DNA of 64,000 nt from the NCBI GenBank assembly GCA_002786385.1, contig PGCN01000010.1:25707-89706 (forward strand), given 5' to 3'. The notes beneath the pieces were generated by a model. It ran no database searches and was not told the origin of the DNA. It saw nothing but the letters and a program-made list of their open reading frames with translations. Position 1 is the stretch's first letter; each line of letters begins with the position of its first letter. A program made the position numbers and the translations under genes. This DNA is from Flavobacterium sp. FEMGT703F. Its GTDB lineage: Bacteria > Bacteroidota > Bacteroidia > Flavobacteriales > Flavobacteriaceae. This document shows positions 40,895 through 48,924 of this stretch, piece by piece.

Positions 40895-41008
40895 TTATTT
40901 GTCTTTTTTCTTAGAAAACTTGACAATCAACCAAATGAAACCAATCAAAAAATGCAATAGGATAATTCCGCCAACGAGGTACATAAAGGTATTTGAATCC
41001 TCTCTCAT
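40895..41008 (-). CDS. Small membrane protein, 37 residues
   Basis: An ORF too short for usual gene finding, with ATG at 41008 and TAA ending at 40895. Its product has a polar start (MREDSNTF), one hydrophobic span of about 20 residues (YLVGGIILLHFLIGFIWLIV) and a Lys-rich end (KFSKKKDK), a clean single-pass topology with positive inside. It lies between the divergent btuF and the riboswitch of btuB, upstream of the -7 box of the latter. Family unknown. Confidence 0.55.
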   Translation of the reverse strand: MREDSNTFMYLVGGIILLHFLIGFIWLIVKFSKKKDK

Positions 41009-41097
41009 GGTTTTATTTTTCAGTAAAATTACACAGATAAAAACTTTGGTTTGGCATCAAATGTTACAAGAGTCAAAATATTCGGTAACAATCTTCT

Positions 41098-41105
41098 ATT
41101 TTTGC
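41098..41105 (+). promoter_or_regulatory. Candidate -7 box for btuFCD
   Basis: TATTTTTG fits TAnnTTTG exactly, 13 bases before the ATG at 41119. No clear -33 element is seen and no riboswitch lies between. Confidence 0.45.
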
Positions 41106-41118
41106 AAAAAATAATTGA

Positions 41119-42255
41119 ATGAAAACTTATTTTCGACTGTTGTTCGTTTTGGCGCTAAGTATCCTATTCGCACAATGCAAAAAAGAAATTGTAACTGTTG
41201 AGCAAATCGATTCCCAAAATACCATTCGCCACGCCAAAGGTTTTTCGATTCAAAATTATGAAGGTTTTACCGTACTAACGGTTCGAAATCCATGGCCTAA
41301 TGCGACTAAAACCTATACTTATGTCTTAAAAGAAAAAAACGGTATAGTCCCGGACAGCCTTAAACAAAACCCAATTATTGCTGTTCCGATAAAAAGTATC
41401 GTGGTAACCTCAACTACACATATTCCATCGTTGGAAATGTTGGAAAAGGAAAAAACCTTGGTCGGTTTCCCAAATCTTGATTACATTTCTTCAGAAAAAG
41501 TCAGAGATCGAATTGAAGCCGGAAAAGTGAAAGAATTGGGGATGAATCAAAATTTAAACACTGAAGTAATGCTCAATTTACAACCCGATGTGATCATTGG
41601 TTACGGCATCGATAACAACAATCCAACCTTGGATAATTTGCAAAAAAGCGGTTTAAAAGTACTGCTGAATGGCGATTGGAATGAAGAAACTCCTTTGGGT
41701 AAAGCCGAATGGATCAAGTTTTTCGGTGCTTTATACGGACAGCAAAAAAAGGCTGAGCAAATCTTCAGCAAAATAGAAAAAGAGTATTTAAAAACCATCC
41801 GAATTGCCCAAAACGCCAAAGAAACACCAACCATATTGGCCGGAGACATGTTTGAAGACCGTTGGTATTTACCCAAAGGCAACAGCTGGGGAAGTTTGCT
41901 GTTGAAAGAAGCTAAAGGTCAGTACTTATGGGCTGAAACCTCAGGAACCGGTAGCTTATCGCTCTCATTTGAAACCGTATTGGAAAAAGCCAAAAATGCG
42001 GACATTTGGATAACTTCGGGACAATTTTCTTCATTGCGAGAAATGACTTCCGCCAATCCGCATTACAGTCAGTTTAAAGCATTCCAAAATAAAAATGTAT
42101 ATTCGTTTAGCGGTAGAAAAGGTAAAACCGGTGGCATCGTATATTATGAATTAGCGCCTAACCGACCGGATATTGTTTTAAAAGACATCGTTGCAATTTT
42201 ACATCCGGAACTCCTAAAAAGCTACAAGCCTTATTTTTTCCAGAAATTACAATAA
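41119..42255 (+). CDS. btuF: Cobalamin-type ABC transporter substrate-binding lipoprotein (BtuF-like)
   Basis: A 378-residue lipoprotein (lipobox SILFAQC, Cys about 20) of the helical-backbone metal/corrinoid-binding fold. The two lobes are linked by a long helix (about 215-240). Residues SIVVTSTTHIPSLEMLEKE and NLQPDVIIGYG are typical for the BtuF/FecB family. It is followed after 1 base by the permease and then by the ATPase. Position beside a riboswitch-controlled receptor indicates B12 as substrate; a siderophore would be the alternative. Confidence 0.88.
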   Translation: MKTYFRLLFVLALSILFAQCKKEIVTVEQIDSQNTIRHAKGFSIQNYEGFTVLTVRNPWPNATKTYTYVLKEKNGIVPDSLKQNPIIAVPIKSIVVTSTTHIPSLEMLEKEKTLVGFPNLDYISSEKVRDRIEAGKVKELGMNQNLNTEVMLNLQPDVIIGYGIDNNNPTLDNLQKSGLKVLLNGDWNEETPLGKAEWIKFFGALYGQQKKAEQIFSKIEKEYLKTIRIAQNAKETPTILAGDMFEDRWYLPKGNSWGSLLLKEAKGQYLWAETSGTGSLSLSFETVLEKAKNADIWITSGQFSSLREMTSANPHYSQFKAFQNKNVYSFSGRKGKTGGIVYYELAPNRPDIVLKDIVAILHPELLKSYKPYFFQKLQ

Positions 42256-42256
42256 T

Positions 42257-43285
42257 TTGAACAATCAAAGTCGAAATACATTACTCTTTTCCCTTTTGTC
42301 TTTAACGATGTTACTGACATTGCTTCTGAATATCTCCATGGGACAAGTAGCCATTCCGATGAAAGAAGTCTTTAAAAGTTTGTTGGGCAGCCAAGCCGAA
42401 AAAGAAACTTGGGAATACATCATAATGAATTTCAGATTACCCAAAGCCATTGCCGCAATTTTAGTTGGCATGGGATTGTCTGTCAGCGGCTTATTGATGC
42501 AAACGTTTTTCCGAAATCCAATGGCAGGACCGTATGTATTGGGTTTGAGTTCGGGTTCGAGTTTGGGCGTGGCTTTTGTGTTGTTGGGTGCCGGATTTTT
42601 GCCTTCATTTTTTTCAGAATTCTTATTGTCATCTTACGGAATCATCTTAGCATCTTGCTTAGGAAGTTTGTTTGTTTTACTAATGATTTTAGTGGTTTCT
42701 CAACGATTGCGAGATACGATGTCGATACTTATCGTTGGTTTGATGTTCAGTAGTTTTACCGGAGCCATTGTGAGTGTTTTCAGCTACTTCAGCTCGGCCG
42801 AACAATTGCAGAAATACACTTTTTGGTCGATGGGAAGCATCGGTAATTTGTCGTGGGAAAGCATCATGATACTCAGCGTTTCTGTCGCATTTGGTTTGCT
42901 GGTGAGTTTACTCACCTTAAAACCATTAGATGCGCTATTGTTGGGTGAAAACTATGCTAAAAGTATGGGCTTGAATATCAAAAAAGCCCGATTATTACTG
43001 ATTTTGGCGACCAGTATTTTAGCCGGAAGTATTACCGCTTTTGCCGGACCTATTGCCTTTGTTGGGTTAGCGGTACCACATTTGTCGAAGCTAATATTCC
43101 AAACCAGTAGCCACCGAATTTTATTTTCGGGCACATTACTTATTGGTGCTATCATCATGTTGGTTTGCGATACCGTTTCCCAGATGCCCGGCTTTGAGTT
43201 TACCTTACCCATCAATGCCATAACCTCTATTATCGGAGCGCCGGTAGTAGTTTGGTTGATTGTCAGTAAAAAAAACATGTCGTAA
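42257..43285 (+). CDS. btuC: FecCD/BtuC-family ABC permease
   Basis: A 342-residue inner-membrane permease with about ten transmembrane helices, matching BtuC/FecD. Key family sections include MGQVAIPMKEVF, NFRLPKAIAAILVGMGLSVSG, MQTFFRNPMAGPYVLGLSSGS and GPIAFVGLAVPHLSK. I keep the TTG start at 42257, 1 base after btuF, because the first helix (TLLFSLLSLTMLLTLLL) would be cut by the next ATG at 42308. The stop overlaps the ATPase start (TAATG). Confidence 0.9.
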   Translation: MNNQSRNTLLFSLLSLTMLLTLLLNISMGQVAIPMKEVFKSLLGSQAEKETWEYIIMNFRLPKAIAAILVGMGLSVSGLLMQTFFRNPMAGPYVLGLSSGSSLGVAFVLLGAGFLPSFFSEFLLSSYGIILASCLGSLFVLLMILVVSQRLRDTMSILIVGLMFSSFTGAIVSVFSYFSSAEQLQKYTFWSMGSIGNLSWESIMILSVSVAFGLLVSLLTLKPLDALLLGENYAKSMGLNIKKARLLLILATSILAGSITAFAGPIAFVGLAVPHLSKLIFQTSSHRILFSGTLLIGAIIMLVCDTVSQMPGFEFTLPINAITSIIGAPVVVWLIVSKKNMS

Positions 43286-44070
43286 TGAGTACCAATACCA
43301 ACATAATCACCACCCAAGAATTGAGTATTGGTTACCACTCCAAAAGGATAACCAACACCATTGCCTCCAACTTGAATTTGGAATTAACTTCGGGGCAACT
43401 CTATTCTTTAGTTGGTGCGAACGGCGTGGGAAAATCAACTTTACTACGCACCATTACAGGTATTCAAAAACCATTACAGGGTTCCGTTTTTTTGCATGAG
43501 AAAAGCATTCATGATATTCCATCGACAGCAATAGCGCAAGAACTAAGTTTGGTTTTAACCGAAAAATTACCCCCTAACAACCTAACCGTATATGAGCTGA
43601 TTGCGTTGGGCAGACAACCTTACACCAATTGGCTGGGACAGCTCTCAGCAACAGATCACGAAAAAATAAAGCAAGCCATTGCACTCACCCAACTTGAGCA
43701 TTTGACTAATAAAAAATATTACGAAATCAGTGACGGGCAACTGCAAATTGTACTTATTGCCAGGGCTTTGGCACAAGATACGCCAATAATTATTTTAGAT
43801 GAACCGACTACGCACTTAGATTTAGTTCACAAAGTATCGGTCTTTAAATTGCTGAAAAAACTGTCTTCAGAAACGAATAAGTGCATCTTGTTTTCTACAC
43901 ACGACATTGATTTGGCCATTCAACTCAGTGACCAAATGATAGTGATGACTGAAAACCAAGTTCACCAAGACCAACCTTGTAATTTGATTACGCAAGGTGT
44001 TTTCAGCTCGCTTTTCAAAGATGAATCCATTGCGTTTGATGGTGAAAAAGGGAAGTTTATTATTTCCTAA
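43285..44070 (+). CDS. btuD: Cobalamin-type ABC transporter ATP-binding protein
   Basis: A 261-residue ATPase with all nucleotide-binding motifs: Walker A GANGVGKST (about 47-55), Q-loop LVLTEKLPP, an ABC signature that reads ISDGQLQIVLIARAL (consensus LSGGQ, here SDGQ), Walker B PIIILDEPTTHLD and the switch His in FSTHDID. It is coupled to btuC by a 1-base overlap and would power B12 import with BtuC and BtuF. The convergent trmL stop lies 4 bases away, with no terminator between. Confidence 0.9.
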   Translation: MSTNTNIITTQELSIGYHSKRITNTIASNLNLELTSGQLYSLVGANGVGKSTLLRTITGIQKPLQGSVFLHEKSIHDIPSTAIAQELSLVLTEKLPPNNLTVYELIALGRQPYTNWLGQLSATDHEKIKQAIALTQLEHLTNKKYYEISDGQLQIVLIARALAQDTPIIILDEPTTHLDLVHKVSVFKLLKKLSSETNKCILFSTHDIDLAIQLSDQMIVMTENQVHQDQPCNLITQGVFSSLFKDESIAFDGEKGKFIIS

Positions 44071-44074
44071 TCGA

Positions 44075-44527
44075 TTACTTTGTACCGATTTGTCGCTTGG
44101 CTTCACCAACCACAAACGCGACAGAATTAGCGATGTTGTAACTGCGAATTAGTTTCGACATCGGTATAGTCAAGTGGTTTTCAAATTGGGCTAAAACTTC
44201 CTCACTTAATCCTACGCTTTCTTTGCCGAAAACCAGCCAATCTTCGTCTTGAAAGGCTACTTCATATATCGATTTTGTTGCATGAGAACTCATCAAAAAC
44301 ACTCTTGATTTGTCCGGAATTTGCGCAATCCATTCCTCAACATTACTGTATTCCTTCCAATCCAAGTGCACCCAATAATCCAAACCGGAACGCTTTAGAT
44401 TTTTATCAGTAATTTCAAAACCATATGGTTTGATTAAGTGTAAACGACTTTCGGTTCCCACGCACAGTCGACCGATATTACCGGTATTGTTAGGGATTTC
44501 TGGTTCAACTAAAACTATGTTAAGCAT
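44075..44527 (-). CDS. trmL: tRNA (cytidine/uridine-2'-O)-methyltransferase TrmL
   Basis: SPOUT-class methyltransferase of 150 residues that methylates the ribose of the wobble base in tRNA-Leu. Typical motifs: NIVLVEPEIPNNTGNIGRLC at the N-terminus, LVFGKESVGL (motif 2) and the knot motif IPMSKLIRSYNIANSVAFV. The length matches TrmL. Downstream of a pseudouridine synthase gene on the same strand, separated by a TTAGAT-rich spacer. Confidence 0.95.
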   Translation of the reverse strand: MLNIVLVEPEIPNNTGNIGRLCVGTESRLHLIKPYGFEITDKNLKRSGLDYWVHLDWKEYSNVEEWIAQIPDKSRVFLMSSHATKSIYEVAFQDEDWLVFGKESVGLSEEVLAQFENHLTIPMSKLIRSYNIANSVAFVVGEAKRQIGTK

Positions 44528-44557
44528 TTAGATTGTTAGATGATTAGATTGTTAGAC
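44528..44557. repeat. TTAGAT-type short repeat tract
   Basis: Three imperfect GATTGTTAGAT/GATTAGATTGTTAGAC units between trmL and the pseudouridine synthase gene, like those at 17960-18008. Low-complexity, non-coding. Confidence 0.5.
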
Positions 44558-44560
44558 AAT

Positions 44561-45130
44561 TTAAAGATTGAATTGACTTACCGGCAGTACTTCTCCTGCT
44601 TTTAAGTTTTGCAAAGTTAGGCTTCCTACCCGAATTCGGACTAGTCGCAAAGTAGGAAATCCTACGGCTGCTGTCATTTTTCGTACTTGACGGAATTTGC
44701 CTTCCGTTAAAGTAATAGAAACCCAACTGGTTGGCCCGTGGCGTTCATCACGTATTCTCCTGCCCTCGCCTATAGATTCGGGTAGCTGAGTAATAATTTT
44801 GGATTGACATGGTTTCGTAGTATAGCGAATCCCTTTAAAACCAATTTCAACTCCGTTCTCCAACTGTGTTACTGCTTCCGGTGTGATAATGCCGTCCACT
44901 TGGGCATAATATTCTTTCTCGATGGTTTGGCTGCGAACGATTTCACTCATCATCCCATCAGTGGTTAGCAATAGTAAGCCTTCCGAATCTTCATCCAAAC
45001 GGCCGATAGCCATAGTGCCTTCGGGAAAATTATACAGTTCGCCCAAAAGCTTCTTGTGCCGTTTTTTTTCGTAAACAAATTGGCTTAAAAAACCATGCGG
45101 TTTGTGGAGTAAAAAATGATGGTGTTTCAT
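44561..45130 (-). CDS. rluE: rRNA pseudouridine synthase (RsuA/RluE type)
   Basis: A 189-residue pseudouridine synthase of the RsuA family without an S4 domain, which fits RluE. The catalytic Asp lies in GRLDEDSEGLLLLTTDG. The N-terminus LLHKPHGFLSQF is the family's uridine-pocket strand, and PTSWVSITLTEGKFRQVRKM is the RNA-binding end. Its target is probably one uridine of 23S rRNA. RluF or RluB is less likely given the missing S4 domain. Confidence 0.85.
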   Translation of the reverse strand: MKHHHFLLHKPHGFLSQFVYEKKRHKKLLGELYNFPEGTMAIGRLDEDSEGLLLLTTDGMMSEIVRSQTIEKEYYAQVDGIITPEAVTQLENGVEIGFKGIRYTTKPCQSKIITQLPESIGEGRRIRDERHGPTSWVSITLTEGKFRQVRKMTAAVGFPTLRLVRIRVGSLTLQNLKAGEVLPVSQFNL

Positions 45131-45145
45131 GACAGAATTTGAGCA

Positions 45146-45178
45146 AAAATAAAAAGACCATCACTAAGGATGGTCTTC
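45146..45178 (-). terminator. Terminator of the DUF4476 gene
   Basis: AGACCATC (45155-45162) pairs with GATGGTCT (45169-45176). On the minus strand a T-rich run follows, just after the DUF4476 stop. Confidence 0.75.
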
Positions 45179-45197
45179 AGATTAAAATATTTTTCTG

Positions 45198-46151
45198 TTA
45201 TTGTCTACTTTGGACGTAATCAGACAACTCATCTACATTGCTGCTGAAAGAGAAAATGCCATTTAACTTGAAATAGTTTCTTGGTTCGATACAGTAATCG
45301 TAGGCGAACTTGGCAAATTCCAATTTGTTATCTTCAAAGCTAAAAGTATTGGCAATTTGGATAATTTGGTCAACATTCAAACAGTTAGCCGAAATTACTT
45401 GTTTGGCTGTTTTTAGTTGAGTGTCTTCAAAACTTTGCTTTTTAATAGTAGCTAAAGCCGCATTAAAATTCCCGGCAGTCATACAACTTCTTCCGTTACA
45501 ACCTCTAACTGGTTCAACTGTTTCCACTACGTGACCTCCACCTACAGTGGTAGTGGTAGTAGTAGTTTGAGTAACAGCTCCGCCACCCATGTTGTCGTTG
45601 ATAGAAATACCCATATTAACACCGCCTACATTTACACCAACACCTACAGCAGTACCGCCGGTTTGAGTAGTGGTAGTCGTGGTTGTTTGAGTAACACCTC
45701 TAACCGGTTGTTGCACCGGAGCAACTACCTGAACAGGGCGAGGCTGACCGTAATGAATTACATGTACATTGGAAGGTGGAATAAAATCAGGTTGAACCGG
45801 GATAGAGGAGAAATAATTCAACTTCATTTTGGTTTTGTTGTTTTTATCTCTCCTGATTTTGTAGGTAACATCGGCAAAAATTCCGTCAACATCGGTTAAC
45901 ATCAAATTGTTTTTGGAGATATCCATTAAGGATTTGTCTTCAAACTTGATTTTAGCATTGTAATAAGGTTGGTTCAAATCTTCCACTCTCAAATTGGTTT
46001 GCGGAACATCATTAATTACCTCACCGTTAAGAATTAAGGTAAACTTGTCGCCGTCTTCCGAAAAAATAGTCAAATGACCTACCGGTCCTAATTGTGCAAA
46101 AGAAAGCGAAACAAAGAGCATTAAGGCTGAAAAAGTAATTTTTCTAATCAT
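45198..46151 (-). CDS. DUF4476 domain exported protein
   Basis: A 317-residue exported protein with signal peptide ITFSALMLFVSLSFAQ. The N-terminal half (20-125) is a beta-rich domain. The middle (150-225) is of low complexity: two runs of Thr (TTTTTTTQT, TTTTTTTVG), Gly/Val repeats and a Gly-Cys-Asn-Gly pair. The C-terminal DUF4476 domain (about 225-315: MTAGNFNAALATIKKQSFEDTQ) is a small helical unit of unknown function, frequent in Bacteroidota. Monocistronic, with its own terminator. Confidence 0.88.
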   Translation of the reverse strand: MIRKITFSALMLFVSLSFAQLGPVGHLTIFSEDGDKFTLILNGEVINDVPQTNLRVEDLNQPYYNAKIKFEDKSLMDISKNNLMLTDVDGIFADVTYKIRRDKNNKTKMKLNYFSSIPVQPDFIPPSNVHVIHYGQPRPVQVVAPVQQPVRGVTQTTTTTTTQTGGTAVGVGVNVGGVNMGISINDNMGGGAVTQTTTTTTTVGGGHVVETVEPVRGCNGRSCMTAGNFNAALATIKKQSFEDTQLKTAKQVISANCLNVDQIIQIANTFSFEDNKLEFAKFAYDYCIEPRNYFKLNGIFSFSSNVDELSDYVQSRQ

Positions 46152-46288
46152 AGCTTACTGTGGTTTTAAATAGGTTTATTATTAGTTTGTTTTCTCTAAA
46201 AAAGCATTTTTCAAAAACGATGCCAATTTAGGAAACAATTTTGAAATTACTATAACTTTATCTCATAAAACGCTGTATATTTAGACCT

Positions 46289-46296
46289 TAATTTTG
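46289..46296 (+). promoter_or_regulatory. Candidate -7 box for rmuC
   Basis: TAATTTTG fits TAnnTTTG, 10 bases before the ATG at 46306. No clear -33 partner. If used, the leader would be very short. Confidence 0.4.
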
Positions 46297-46305
46297 TGGA
46301 ATTAT

Positions 46306-47631
46306 ATGAACGATAATATAATGATAATCATCGCCTTTATTATTGCCCTAGCTATTGGATTTTTCTTGGGTAAAACACTATTTGCCGCTCAATCCAAATC
46401 GGATAAAGCTTCGTTAGAAGAAAAGACAAACAGTTTGTTACAACAAATAGAGCAACTCAAAAACCAAATGAGTCAAATTGTTCAGGAGCGCGAAAAAATT
46501 CGCACCGAAAAAGAAACACTAGCCATTCAATTGTCGAAAAAAGAAACTGATTTTGATCATCTGTGGGAACGCCATAAAGAACAAAAGGAAGAAGTGGAAA
46601 AACTTCAGGAAAAATTCACCAAAGAGTTTGAAAATTTGGCGAATAAAATCCTAGAAGAAAAAACGGTTAAATTTACTGAGCAAAACAAGGAAAACCTCAA
46701 AAACATCCTTTCCCCTTTACAAGATAAAATCCAATTATTCGAAAAGAAAGTTGAAGACACGCATAAAGAAAGTATTGATTATCACGCCGCTTTACGCCAA
46801 CAAATTTTGGGCTTGCGTGAGATGAACGAACAAATGAGTAAGGAAACATTAAACTTGACCAAGGCACTTAAAGGCGACAGTAAAATGCAAGGCAATTGGG
46901 GCGAATTGGTTTTAGAACGCGTTTTAGAAAAATCCGGACTGGAAAAAGGGCGAGAATACGAAGTACAGCAAAGTTTTGTAACCGAAGAAGGAAACCGCTT
47001 GTTTCCCGATGTAGTGATTAATTTACCGGACGGTAAGAAAATGATAGTCGATTCGAAAGTAACCTTAACCGCTTATGAACGATATATCAACGCTGAAGAT
47101 GAGACTGAAAAAGTGCAATTTCTTAAAGAACACCTCATCGCCATCAAACGACACGTGGATCAACTAAGTGAAAAAAATTATCACGATTTGTACCAAATGG
47201 AAAGTCCGGATTTCGTTTTGCTTTTCATCCCGATTGAATCGGCTTTTGCCTTGGCTTTAAACGAAGATACCAGTTTGTACAATAAAGCTTTTGAAAAAAA
47301 CATAGTAATCGTAACGCCTTCCACTCTGTTGGCTACCTTGCGAACCATCGACAGCATGTGGACCAACCAAAAACAACAGGAAAATGCAGTGGAAATTGCA
47401 CGTCAAGCCGGTGCTCTATATGATAAATTTGAAGGCTTTGTATCCGATTTAGTAAAAATTGGTAAAAAAATGGATGAAGCAAAAGCAGAATACGGCAATG
47501 CCATGAACAAACTTTTTGACGGTAAAGGAAACTTAATTAACAGCGTTGAAAAGTTGAAAAAGATGGGGGCCAAAGCCAAAAAAGCCTTACCGGAAAACAT
47601 ACTACAGCGCGCCAATAAGGATTCTGAATAA
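46306..47631 (+). CDS. rmuC: DNA recombination protein RmuC
   Basis: A 441-residue protein anchored by an N-terminal membrane helix (IMIIIAFIIALAIGFFLG). A long coiled coil (about 30-190) and the RmuC nuclease-like domain follow (about 195-400: GNWGELVLERVLEKSGLEKG, VVINLPDGKKMIVDSKVTL, the PD-(D/E)xK-like core). In E. coli RmuC limits inversion and repeat rearrangements. The start was moved from a TTG at 46294, which lies in the -7 box, to the ATG at 46306. Confidence 0.93.
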   Translation: MNDNIMIIIAFIIALAIGFFLGKTLFAAQSKSDKASLEEKTNSLLQQIEQLKNQMSQIVQEREKIRTEKETLAIQLSKKETDFDHLWERHKEQKEEVEKLQEKFTKEFENLANKILEEKTVKFTEQNKENLKNILSPLQDKIQLFEKKVEDTHKESIDYHAALRQQILGLREMNEQMSKETLNLTKALKGDSKMQGNWGELVLERVLEKSGLEKGREYEVQQSFVTEEGNRLFPDVVINLPDGKKMIVDSKVTLTAYERYINAEDETEKVQFLKEHLIAIKRHVDQLSEKNYHDLYQMESPDFVLLFIPIESAFALALNEDTSLYNKAFEKNIVIVTPSTLLATLRTIDSMWTNQKQQENAVEIARQAGALYDKFEGFVSDLVKIGKKMDEAKAEYGNAMNKLFDGKGNLINSVEKLKKMGAKAKKALPENILQRANKDSE

Positions 47632-47737
47632 AATCCATTGTTCTGCACAAAAAAACACAAAAAGCATTTTTTTCATAAAAATTTCGAACTTAACATAGGG
47701 AAATTTGTTAATTTTTAGATTGTTACCAAAATATTAT

Positions 47738-47745
47738 TATATTTG
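47738..47745 (+). promoter_or_regulatory. Candidate -7 box for the diheme cytochrome gene
   Basis: TATATTTG fits TAnnTTTG exactly, 20 bases before the ATG at 47766. A TTG at 47720 is closer than the usual -33 distance. Confidence 0.5.
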
Positions 47746-47765
47746 GTCAGCATTTTAAAAATCAT

Positions 47766-48896
47766 ATGAAAAAGAATTACTTACAAGCGCTGCTTTTAGT
47801 CTTTACACTCACCATTTTCTCTTCTTGTTCTGACAACGACGACGAAGAGAGTTACACGCCGGTTTCACCTGTAGTTGTTGATTTAACCCAGGTTCCTTAT
47901 CCTAAATTATCCGATTATCATTTTTTTGAAGGTGATTTAAAAAACCTAACGCCTTCCTTAAATGTAATTCCTTATGAGCCTGCCAGTATCTTATTCAGCG
48001 ATTATGCGCACAAGAAACGTTTTGTTTGGATGCCAGAGGGTACAAAAGCTACCTTCAATGGTGATGATAAAATTTTAGAATTACCGGTTGGGGCAGCCAT
48101 CATTAAAAATTTCTACTACGATAAAATCCAACCTACTGATACACCTTTAATCATCGAAACACGAATTATGATTCGCAAAGTTGACGGATGGATTTTTGCG
48201 GATTATGTATGGAATGACGATCAAACAGAAGCCTATTTAGACTTGAACGGAAGCTACAAACAGCTTACTTTTAAAGATGACAATAACGTGGTTCGCAATG
48301 TAAACTACAGAATTCCTTCCGAAGCGCAGTGTATAGTTTGTCATAAATACAAACAAGATGTTGGCGGACAAGAAGTAACTACTTTCATTCCGATTGGTAT
48401 CAAACCACAAAATTTAAACTTCAATTACAACTACGGTGATGAAACCAAAAACCAATTAACCAAGTGGATTGAACAAGGATATTTGGAAAACAATTTTGCA
48501 TTCCCTACTCCGGAACATACTACCATAAATTACAGTGATGCTACACAACCTTTGGAAAAAAGGGTTCGTTCTTATTTCGACATCAACTGTGCCCACTGCC
48601 ACAAAGAAACAGGTCATTGTGATTACAGACCGCTTCGATTGAGCTTTACAGAAACAGGTGGTGTTAATGGTCACAGTAACATGGGGGTTTGTGTGCCTAC
48701 TGTTGACATGCAAGACTTTGACCCTGAATTGAGCAACTTGATAACACCAAGTAAACCTTCGCAATCGATGCTGTTCTTCAGAATTAACACCACTAATGAA
48801 AGCTATATGATGCCATTACACGGCCGATCTTTAATACATGACGAAGGTGTTGCCTTAATTGAAGAGTGGATTAATTCACTACAAAACTGTCCATAA
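47766..48896 (+). CDS. Diheme c-type cytochrome lipoprotein (SO2930 family)
   Basis: A 376-residue lipoprotein (lipobox FSSC, Cys about 20) with an N-terminal beta-rich domain and two heme c sites, CIVCH (about 191-195) and CAHCH (about 275-279). Met in SYMMPLHG may be the distal ligand of the second heme. It is similar to the SO2930-type diheme proteins, whose electron partner is unknown. The next gene, a secreted VCBS/ASPIC protein, starts 28 bases after the stop and is probably co-transcribed. Confidence 0.85.
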   Translation: MKKNYLQALLLVFTLTIFSSCSDNDDEESYTPVSPVVVDLTQVPYPKLSDYHFFEGDLKNLTPSLNVIPYEPASILFSDYAHKKRFVWMPEGTKATFNGDDKILELPVGAAIIKNFYYDKIQPTDTPLIIETRIMIRKVDGWIFADYVWNDDQTEAYLDLNGSYKQLTFKDDNNVVRNVNYRIPSEAQCIVCHKYKQDVGGQEVTTFIPIGIKPQNLNFNYNYGDETKNQLTKWIEQGYLENNFAFPTPEHTTINYSDATQPLEKRVRSYFDINCAHCHKETGHCDYRPLRLSFTETGGVNGHSNMGVCVPTVDMQDFDPELSNLITPSKPSQSMLFFRINTTNESYMMPLHGRSLIHDEGVALIEEWINSLQNCP

Positions 48897-48924
48897 TATT
48901 AAAACCAACCTTATAACTAGAAAC

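Noticed and set aside
45600..45760. Repeat-rich stretch that might be a recombination hot spot
   Set aside because: It is explained by codon repeats of the Thr-rich protein linker; no perfect tandem DNA repeat.
45531..45899. 122-codon rightward frame with many Ser/Thr
   Set aside because: Antisense to the Thr/Gly/Val repeats of the DUF4476 protein; low-complexity artefact.
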